A model generated the notes under the pieces. That model was not told the origin of the DNA. It ran no database searches and worked only from the letters and a program-made list of their open reading frames with translations. Of a stretch of 7,905 nucleotides of DNA, positions 1-6,417 are shown piece after piece. The DNA comes from Ekhidna sp. GTDB lineage: Bacteria; Bacteroidota; Bacteroidia; Cytophagales; Cyclobacteriaceae. The position numbers and the translations under genes were made by a program. Within the stretch, counting starts at the first letter, position 1, and each line of letters begins with the position of its first letter. The DNA lies in the NCBI GenBank assembly GCA_013214445.1, contig JABSPG010000177.1:1-7905 (forward strand). Direction: 5' to 3'.

Positions 1-428
1 CGGTTTATGGTGATCATTCTAAGGTTAGGAAAATTTGCTTTTGCCGCTTCTTGCTCTGCAACTGGAAGCTGCGATATTCTCCACTGCATGTTAGACTGAC
101 CAGAGCAGATCCATACGTCACCAAGGAGAATATCTGAAAGTTCAATTTTTTCCTTACCATCACTAACGGATAGTAATTGACCTTCGGTATTTGCCCCTTT
201 GGCATCTAGTTTCAGTTCCCATCTACCACTCTTTGAAGCTTTTGTACTAACCTTTTCTCCGCCGAAAGAAACCTCAATTGCACTTTTGGGAGCTGACCAG
301 CCCCATATTTGAATAGGCTTATCCCTTTGCAATACCATCCCATTCTGAAAAACTGATGGCAATACTAGTTGCGCATGACCCACAGTCACCAAGAATATCA
401 AAAAGTTACCTAATAGCGTTTTTCTCAT
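1..428 (-). CDS. Sialate O-acetylesterase-family carbohydrate esterase, N-terminal part (partial)
   Basis: 142 codons are visible before the left edge. The ATG at 428 overlaps the sulfatase C stop as ATGA and opens a signal peptide cleavable after GHA (residue 19), with no lipobox, so the product is probably soluble in the periplasm. The mature N terminus LPSVFQNGMVLQRDKPIQIWG is a hallmark of SIAE/SASA-type esterases. A beta-rich domain with GRWELKL follows, then GDVWICSGQSNMQW, where Ser112 of GQSNM is the SGNH-type nucleophile. The catalytic His block lies off the window. Members remove O-acetyl groups from sugars, sialic acid in the named enzyme. In polysaccharide loci without sialidases they more likely deacetylate pectin-, xylan- or alga-derived glycans, which is the reading favoured here. 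A minus-strand open frame at 14-205 is only an out-of-frame shadow of this gene. Confidence 0.9.
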   Translation of the reverse strand, partial: MRKTLLGNFLIFLVTVGHAQLVLPSVFQNGMVLQRDKPIQIWGWSAPKSAIEVSFGGEKVSTKASKSGRWELKLDAKGANTEGQLLSVSDGKEKIELSDILLGDVWICSGQSNMQWRISQLPVAEQEAAKANFPNLRMITIN

Positions 429-2020
429 TTTTTACGCCGTTTTTCAAGTCTTTCCTTTATCACCGGAACTTCTGCCCAGTCCAAGACACCATGCTCGTTG
501 GCCCAATCTTGATAGATCGTTTCCAATTCCGTTACTAATTCGGGATTCTGAGAAGACTTATCTACTAGTTCCGTTCTATCCTCTTTCAAATTGTAGAGTC
601 TCCACTTGTTTTCAGGGTAGATAGAAACCAATTTCCAAGCTCCTTTTCTCACCGCTCTATCTCCTTCATGCTCCCAAAAAAGCGTTCTTTCTGACCCTAC
701 ATTTTTACTATTTCCTCCTGTCAATTGAGATGCAAAACTCATTCCCGAAAGTGGGTTGACACCTGCATCGGATGTGTACTCTGCTCCAGCTAAATCAAGC
801 ATGGTGGGTACTAGATCTACCACATGCGTAATTGCATCGTTCATTCTTTCCTGACCAAACATTGAAGGCGCGTATGCAATCAATGGCGTGGATATTCCTC
901 CTTCATACAGAAAGGATTTGTAGTATCTAAAAGGTGTGTTGCTAACGTTTGCCCAAGACCTTCCATAGGTCTCGTAGGAATTATAATTGCCAATGCTTCC
1001 TGTCAACTCCGGGTAGCGATGTGACATATTCTCAGCAGTGGCTCCATTGTCTGAAAGAAAGAAGATGATCGTATTATCCAGCTGTTCAGTACGCTTGAGC
1101 GACTCAATTAAATCTCCTATGCCTTGGTCCATGATTTCCATCTGAGCGGCATAGATGGACATCCGTAAGTCCATATCATCCATTTCCTCATCAGACAGAT
1201 TCTCCCAATTCTTGACCAAAGAATCTGCAGGACTCATTTTCCAAGACTTTGACAAAATGCCTTTCCGCTTTATTTCCGCATGGCGTTTTTTCCTGAATTC
1301 TTCAAAATTTTCAGAAAAACGACCTCTATATTTTTCAATGGCTTCTTGTGGAGCCTGCAAGGGAAAATGCGGCGCAATATGTGGAAGATACAGGAAAAAG
1401 GGTCTTTTATCATCCTTTGCTTGTTCTACAAATCGAACAGCATATTCATTGAAACCATGAGTTACGTAATAACCGCTATCTACTTCTAGGATGTGATCAT
1501 TTAGAACCACATTCCGATCCTTTTTAGGCCATGGATAGTAATAGACGCCACCACCTTGAGGGATTCCATAGAATTTCTCAAATCCTCGTTTTTGCGGCCA
1601 ATGATCAGGATTATCTCCTAGATGCCACTTCCCAACCATCATGGTCTGATACCCCTGATCGCTAAGTAGCTCTGCAATCGTTCTACAATTTTGATTTAGG
1701 TATCCTTGGTATGAGGGATGACCTAAATCCTTTATCATATCTCCTACCCCAGCTTGGTGACTGTAAAGGCCTGTCATGAGCGATGCTCTAGTTGGACAAC
1801 ACCTGCCCGCATTGTAAAACTGGTTGAAAAGAACACCTCCTGCAGCGAGCGTATCCAAGTTAGGCGTAGCAATTTCCGATCCGAAATAGCCTAAATCAGA
1901 ATAGCCCATATCATCTGCCAAAATCAAAATGATGTTGGGGCGTTCCTTGGGATCCTCAGCTACCGTACATGACGCAAGCGCAAGAATCAAAGACAACCCT
2001 ATGTTCCTAAAATACTGCAA
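425..2020 (-). CDS. Lipoprotein arylsulfatase, S1 family (sulfatase C, CCPTR type)
   Basis: 531-residue type I sulfatase. After a lipoprotein-like signal (LILALASC, Cys18) the domain opens with RPNIILILADDMGYSDLG (metal D36/D37). The formylglycine motif is C74-C-P-T-R78 within NAGRCCPTRASLMTG, followed by GVGDM; the doubled cysteine is common in arylsulfatases of this kind. Also visible are GKWHLG (K131, H133), LPHIAPH (H214, H218), LSDNGA (D324, N325) and YYKSFLYEGG (K368), then a C-terminal subdomain with KWRLYNLKEDRTEL. The only workable start is TTG at 2020: the frame is closed by the TAA of the preceding gene 3 bp upstream, and the first in-frame ATG falls inside the active-site region. 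Its TGA overlaps the next gene's start in ATGA. It should desulfate an oligosaccharide in the periplasm; the exact substrate cannot be read. It is unrelated in detail to sulfatases A and B, so not a recent duplicate. Confidence 0.92.
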   Translation of the reverse strand: MQYFRNIGLSLILALASCTVAEDPKERPNIILILADDMGYSDLGYFGSEIATPNLDTLAAGGVLFNQFYNAGRCCPTRASLMTGLYSHQAGVGDMIKDLGHPSYQGYLNQNCRTIAELLSDQGYQTMMVGKWHLGDNPDHWPQKRGFEKFYGIPQGGGVYYYPWPKKDRNVVLNDHILEVDSGYYVTHGFNEYAVRFVEQAKDDKRPFFLYLPHIAPHFPLQAPQEAIEKYRGRFSENFEEFRKKRHAEIKRKGILSKSWKMSPADSLVKNWENLSDEEMDDMDLRMSIYAAQMEIMDQGIGDLIESLKRTEQLDNTIIFFLSDNGATAENMSHRYPELTGSIGNYNSYETYGRSWANVSNTPFRYYKSFLYEGGISTPLIAYAPSMFGQERMNDAITHVVDLVPTMLDLAGAEYTSDAGVNPLSGMSFASQLTGGNSKNVGSERTLFWEHEGDRAVRKGAWKLVSIYPENKWRLYNLKEDRTELVDKSSQNPELVTELETIYQDWANEHGVLDWAEVPVIKERLEKRRKK

Positions 2021-2023
2021 GAC

Positions 2024-3139
2024 TTAATTGAGCGGATTTTCTATTGCCTTATTCCCGTTCACCACAATCTGCTCAGCAGAAACAGTTAAACTAGGGTTTC
2101 CGAGATCCATTCCAAGGTCGATCATGAACCCTGCAAAAGTCTTCTCTTTAACTTCATCAGGCTCTATGTATTCCCATGAGTTCCTGCCATAGAATCGGGT
2201 ATCGACTTCCAGCAAGTCTTTGTATTTTCTCCCCAATCCAGTGGTTCCAAATTCAATTCCTTTAGCAAAAGGACCTTCCTCGGTTTGATGGCTCCAAATA
2301 TTGATCCATGGATATTCGGCTAATTTCCATACGTATCCCAATAAGACTCCCGATACTGGATCGTAGGCTGTCACCCACCCATACATATCCTTCTCATCAA
2401 AAATATGCGTCATGCAGTAATTGTCAGGAGTGGCAGTGCTTCGTTCATCTGTTGTATTGCCTAAAGAATCTAAGAAAGCAATGGGCCACATGAATTCATT
2501 TTTATGTGGATCTGGGTAAGCACCTGATTGATTAAACCCCTGCTTAGCGTTAGAATTGATTAATGTTTTAGTATTTAAAAATGGTGGACCGAGTGTTACA
2601 TGTTGGACAACATTACTAACGCGTCCTAGTGAATAGGTATTTGTGAATACTTCTTGAACCACAAAAGCACCATCATCGTTTAAATTGACTTCTCTTGAAA
2701 CAGCAAGTCCATCTAAAGGGGCCTCATTTGTCATAATCACTTTAGTTGGTGAAAGCTCAGTAATGTCCCAAAGTGTATTGGACTGTTCACCATTGTGGGG
2801 TATGCCTTTCTTTATTTCTTCAGGAGAAGGAGAACCCCATCTTCCTAAACAAAGAAAGTGACCCACAAATGGTGCTCCTTCTTTATTGTTTGCTGGCATT
2901 TGTTCACTGGTCAATGCCCAGGTAAGGGGGTTGACTGGATTAGATTTTAAGGAAACGTCGACAAAAGCCCCTCCAAACTGATTGATAACCAAAGACATGG
3001 ATTCGTTTGAAAGGCGGACAATGGAGTCTGCTACTTGGACACTCTCTTCCTGATCTTCCCCCACGACCTGCTGTTGCTCTACTTGGCAGGCATATGCCAT
3101 CACTGCTATCTGGAATAGAAAAATAAAGGTTTTATTCAT
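2024..3139 (-). CDS. Lipoprotein of probable galactose-mutarotase-like fold, function unknown
   Basis: 371 residues with a lipoprotein signal (lipobox AYAC, Cys18), then a polar Glu/Gln-rich linker to about residue 37. The rest looks all-beta. VRLSNESMSLVINQFGGAFVDVSLK at about 41-65 resembles the first strands of aldose-1-epimerase-like proteins, which are often annotated in this way. FVVQEVFTNT, VQHVTLGPPFL (H180) and a late EYPWINIWSH ... GIEFGTTGLG block (275-303) resemble the carbohydrate-handling face of that superfamily. No enzyme class can be assigned from this. By position, between a GH28-like protein and a sulfatase, it may bind or mutarotate sugars released in the periplasm, or be an uncharacterised carbohydrate-active enzyme. 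The ATG overlaps the GH28-like stop by one base (TAATG), which supports the start. The fold call is from pattern recognition only. Confidence 0.7.
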   Translation of the reverse strand: MNKTFIFLFQIAVMAYACQVEQQQVVGEDQEESVQVADSIVRLSNESMSLVINQFGGAFVDVSLKSNPVNPLTWALTSEQMPANNKEGAPFVGHFLCLGRWGSPSPEEIKKGIPHNGEQSNTLWDITELSPTKVIMTNEAPLDGLAVSREVNLNDDGAFVVQEVFTNTYSLGRVSNVVQHVTLGPPFLNTKTLINSNAKQGFNQSGAYPDPHKNEFMWPIAFLDSLGNTTDERSTATPDNYCMTHIFDEKDMYGWVTAYDPVSGVLLGYVWKLAEYPWINIWSHQTEEGPFAKGIEFGTTGLGRKYKDLLEVDTRFYGRNSWEYIEPDEVKEKTFAGFMIDLGMDLGNPSLTVSAEQIVVNGNKAIENPLN

Positions 3140-4692
3140 TATTTGATGATTTTCACATTTGATTCTTCAAAATCATATGTCTTCATAGAAGGATCAGAGC
3201 TTTCTAAAAACGGAGCTCTGACGTATCCTTTCTGAATATTTCTACCCCAAATAGCACTCAGTTCTGTTTCTCTTACTTTTTCATAGGTGGGATAAAACCC
3301 GTCTAAGGTGCCATTAGCTATACGCTTCGGAAACTTCCAGTCTTCGGGCACTTCATTAGCAGACGGCCAAACGACATTAAAATTTTCTACTACCAGATTT
3401 TCTACATTTTCCAAGACCATTGCCGCTTTTGCTTTCTTAGCTTCAGGATTTTTGGGAGAGAATTGTCTACTCATGGCTTTTTCTATGTTAGGAACAGGGT
3501 CTTCTATCCAAGGATAGTCTAGCTGAATGTCCCTAAAGGTTAGATTTTGTATCATCCTACCTGGTTCTGCAGTAACCAAAATTCTTCCTTCGGTCTTACC
3601 TATGAAATTGCTAACCATCACATTTCTAATGACTGGCTCTCTACCTTCATCGTCCTGAAGTACTATCTCTGGTTTGAAAGTGGCATTACCCGCAGCACCA
3701 CTGGGTTTTTGTTCCTTGAATAGTGAAATATGAATCGGCCTGTTGTAAATGAATGGTGACTTAGAATCATATATGGTATTGCTTAAGATGATGTCTTCAA
3801 TACGACCCGCACTCTCAGCATAGACGCCAAATGCTCTGGAGGAATTGTATATCACATTATTGGTAAATGTCACTTGCTGAATATCATGAAAAGACTCATT
3901 GCCAATTTTCAACGCTACACAGCTACACTCTATCACATTGTTTGACACCACCACTCGTTTACATGGCCCACTATCGAAGGCGGTCTTTAAGCAAACTGCA
4001 TCATCGCATGTCTTAATGATGTTGTCACTTATAGTAATATCCGATCCACCTGTTATGTCAATCCCATCTCCATTTGGAGCAAAAAGATTATTGATAAGTC
4101 GAATGCCTTGTACTTGCACATGTTTGCTGTCATAAAGATGTAATGTCCAGCCTCCGCCTGTCTTTAGTTCTACATCTTTGATACGTACATTTTCACATTC
4201 TTGTATCTCCATCATCGGGCTTATCTTAAGCTCTTTGGCCATAATCCACTGTGGATCTTTCTCAGGATCATAATCCTTCCAAAAAGCTTGTCCGTTTCCA
4301 TCGATGGTGCCTCCTCCATTGATTTCGATATTTTTTGCCTTGTGGCCCATAATGAAGTGGTAGGGTTGCCGATCTTTGTTATGCCCCCAAGTCATTGCTA
4401 TATAGTCTTCCTGATTTTCGGACCCCAAAAGCGTAGCGCCTGACATAACCGTGAGCGTTACATTGTCTTTCAGAAAAAGCGTACCTGAACGATAAACACC
4501 CGGCGGAATAAGTACCTGACCTCCCCCATCTTTAGTTGCTGCATCAATGGCATCTTGGATAGCCTTGGTATCTAGTGTAATGGAATCTCCTTTTGCCCCA
4601 TAGTCCAATACGCTATATAAATGCTCGCTAGATTGTTTTTGACTGCAACAAGAGAGTACAACGAGCCAAGACAGAAAGAGGTAGTTCTTCAT
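3139..4692 (-). CDS. GH28-like (polygalacturonase-type) parallel beta-helix lipoprotein
   Basis: 517 residues. A lipoprotein signal ends near VVLSCC (Cys15 or Cys16). Residues about 25-90 form the pectate-lyase/GH28 N-terminal cap: LDYGAKGDSITLDTKAIQDA, then GGGQVLIPPGVY and GTLFLKDNVTL. A beta-helix with repeated N-x-x-I/V turns follows. GH28 acid residues are recognisable: NGDGID (D209, D212) in place of the usual NTDGID, and CDDAVCLK (D230, D231). The canonical GHG histidine is absent, the equivalent stretch being CSCVALKIGNES (256-267), and no RIK appears where expected (RAFGVYAESAGRIED, 286-300). Catalytic Asp retained with other motifs changed suggests hydrolysis of a uronate or rhamnogalacturonan-type linkage different from plain polygalacturonan. 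A C-terminal extension of roughly 75 residues (after about 440) is unassigned. It is first in its likely transcription unit, just after the terminator, and its TAA stop overlaps the next start (TAATG). Confidence 0.85.
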   Translation of the reverse strand: MKNYLFLSWLVVLSCCSQKQSSEHLYSVLDYGAKGDSITLDTKAIQDAIDAATKDGGGQVLIPPGVYRSGTLFLKDNVTLTVMSGATLLGSENQEDYIAMTWGHNKDRQPYHFIMGHKAKNIEINGGGTIDGNGQAFWKDYDPEKDPQWIMAKELKISPMMEIQECENVRIKDVELKTGGGWTLHLYDSKHVQVQGIRLINNLFAPNGDGIDITGGSDITISDNIIKTCDDAVCLKTAFDSGPCKRVVVSNNVIECSCVALKIGNESFHDIQQVTFTNNVIYNSSRAFGVYAESAGRIEDIILSNTIYDSKSPFIYNRPIHISLFKEQKPSGAAGNATFKPEIVLQDDEGREPVIRNVMVSNFIGKTEGRILVTAEPGRMIQNLTFRDIQLDYPWIEDPVPNIEKAMSRQFSPKNPEAKKAKAAMVLENVENLVVENFNVVWPSANEVPEDWKFPKRIANGTLDGFYPTYEKVRETELSAIWGRNIQKGYVRAPFLESSDPSMKTYDFEESNVKIIK

Positions 4693-4696
4693 TCAG

Positions 4697-4706
4697 CAGA
4701 ATTCTG
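4697..4706. repeat. Perfect 10-bp palindrome upstream of the GH28-like start
   Basis: CAGAATTCTG is a perfect inverted repeat ending 4 bp before the ATG of the GH28-like gene, between the terminator T-tract and the start codon. It could be part of an operator or a weak hairpin in the leader, but one 10-bp palindrome is also easily a chance event. No second copy was noticed elsewhere in the window. Confidence 0.25.
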
Positions 4707-4710
4707 GGAA

Positions 4711-4749
4711 CAAAAGAAAAAATTAAGCCTCTAGGTAAGGTAGAGGCTT
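4711..4749 (-). terminator. Rho-independent terminator after sulfatase B
   Basis: Read on the minus strand, a perfect 9-bp stem (AAGCCTCTA pairing with TAGAGGCTT; arms at 4741-4749 and 4725-4733) encloses a 7-base loop CCTTACC. It is followed at once by AATTTTTTCTTTTG. This is a textbook hairpin plus U-tract. It sits in the only sizeable intergenic gap of the window (4693-4780), downstream of the sulfatase B stop and upstream of the GH28-like gene. It points one way only, as no T-run follows the hairpin on the plus strand. It should split the cluster into two transcription units or attenuate readthrough into the second. I see no convincing Bacteroidota promoter in the remaining gap. Confidence 0.85.
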
Positions 4750-4780
4750 GTTTCATTGAAGGTCAATAAAGTAACAACTG

Positions 4781-5398
4781 CTACTTTTTTCCTCTAGAAG
4801 TCATATGTTCTTTATGAAGATTGATGTAATGCATATTCAATGAATCAGAGTCTTCATATTTCACTCTTAGCTCTGAAAGTTGTGATTTGAGTGTTTTAAT
4901 CGTCTCTTGATACTTTGGGTCATCATAGACATTGTTGAGTTCTAAGGTATCTAGCTTCCTATCATAAAGCTCCCATTCATCTACATCATCATAGAAATGC
5001 ACCAACTTAAAATCTTCACTAACAATACCGTAATGCCTCTTCACCATGTGAACACCAGGATATTCATAGTAGTGATAATATACAGCATCTCTATCCCAAA
5101 CTTCATTGTTACCTTCTTGCAGGGGCATGATGCTTTCTCCTTGGATTCCCTCCGGTACTGAGATGTCGGCAGCCTCCATGAAGGTGGGAGCAAAATCAAT
5201 GTTCTGTACCATTTCTGTCGTTATCGATTCCGATTTGATTTTTTGTGGCCATCGAACTAATAGGGGTGTCTTGAATGATTCATTGTAGATGAATCGTTTG
5301 TCAAACCACCCATGTTCTCCCAAGTAAAATCCTTGATCAGAAGTGTACACCACAATGGTATTTTCAGCTAAACCACTTTCATCCAAATAATCAAGCAC
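4781..5398 (-). pseudogene. C-terminal fragment of interrupted sulfatase B
   Basis: The remainder after the TAG resumes in the same frame as GVGQVLDYLDESGLAENT. If counted from the GTG at 5398 it would be a 205-residue open frame. It holds the TSDQGFYLGEHGWFDKRF block, the PLLVRWP strand, the QNIDFAPTFMEAAD helix and the C-terminal subdomain (WELYDRKLDTLELNNVYDDP). It ends in SRGKK and a TAG stop. It has no formylglycine motif and no export signal, so it is a fragment rather than a separate gene. Its natural stop is followed after about 30 bp by an intrinsic terminator. Confidence 0.75.
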
Positions 5399-5410
5399 TT
5401 GTCCTACTCC

Positions 5411-6304
5411 CTAATCGACTGATGCAATGCAGGCTAAGTAATCCTGCATGTATCGGTTATACTTCCATTGCATCAACTCCTCGCTTGTCATGGAGGGATA
5501 TTTCTCGACGAACTCATCAATCATTGGCTGATAAGCTTTATCCCAATTCGCTCGCTGGGAGGAATCCATTCTTTTTAGCATACCTCGGTATTTGTGATCT
5601 CCCCATGTCTCGTTGGAAACCAAGCCCAATTCCTCAGATATTGCGGGTGGAATTTTAGAATCTCCAGACCAGTTCATATGCTTTACCAAATTCATTTTTG
5701 CTTCCTTAGCTGCGGAACCTCTACCAGAATAGTCATCAAAAAGAGTGGCCGGCTCAGGAAAAGTCTTTCCTAAATACTCTTCATAGTGTCTTTGTGCAGG
5801 GAGCCACTCTCGATGAGGTGCTTTGTGAAGGTAAAAGAGTAAGAAAGGGTCTTCCTCTTTCCTATCTTCTTTAAGCCAATCCAAGGTCATGTCTGTTATG
5901 ATATCTGTGACATATCCTTCCATTCTAACCCTTCCAGCGTCCTTGGTTATAAAATCAGGATTGTAGTAACTGCCCTGACCAGGTAAGATCTTGAATTGAT
6001 CAAACCCCTTAGGGTTATTACCAAAATGTAGCTTTCCAAACATAGCCGTCTGATAACCAGCCTCTTGAAATATCTGCAGGAACGTGATTTGAGTCGTGTC
6101 AAAGGGCTGAATGTTATCTACCTTCCCATTTAGATGACTGTGCTTACCCGTCAGGATAGCAGCTCTGGAAGGCGCACAAATAGAGTTGGAAACACATGCA
6201 TTAGTGAAAAGCATGCCCTCATCTGCGATCCGATCAATGTTGGGTGTCTGAATAAGATGATCCTGATAGGCACTGATCGCCTGATAGGCATGATCGTCCG
6301 ACAT
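5411..6304 (-). pseudogene. Middle fragment of interrupted sulfatase B (catalytic half)
   Basis: This is the open stretch between the two nonsense codons, counted from its first ATG (MSDDHAYQ), 297 residues. An automatic gene finder would report it as a separate short sulfatase. It carries the metal-binding aspartates, the CAPSR formylglycine motif, GKLHFG and LHKAPH. It lacks the first beta strand (RPNIIFI lies just upstream of this ATG), the signal peptide, and the second half with the SDQG metal site and GEHGW. It is therefore unlikely to fold or be exported as an enzyme on its own. It ends YLACIASVD directly before TAG. Confidence 0.75.
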
Positions 6305-6417
6305 AATGAAAATGATATTCGGACGACCAGGCTCTTCTATTGGTTGTTATTTATTGACACATGAGTAAAACGTAGTAACAAACACCAGCAACAGGCCTAG
6401 ACTTAGTTTTTCTTTCA

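Noticed and set aside
14..205. 63-residue minus-strand open frame near the left edge
   Set aside because: It is out of frame with the acetylesterase, whose frame continues unbroken from 428 to the edge with the GQSNM motif; no frameshift is needed.
356..1489. Open frames on the plus strand within sulfatase C (for example 356-538, 1155-1460, 1280-1489)
   Set aside because: They lie antisense to a sulfatase with clear catalytic motifs, and their translations show no recognisable domain or signal.
425..3139. Mutarotase-like protein and sulfatase C as one split fusion protein
   Set aside because: They share a frame across the TAA, but a hydrophobic lipoprotein signal follows immediately, which marks a separate exported protein.
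5396..5420. Frameshift between the two halves of sulfatase B
   Set aside because: Reading across base by base gives SVD, TAG, GVGQVLDYL in a single frame, so the lesion is a nonsense codon.
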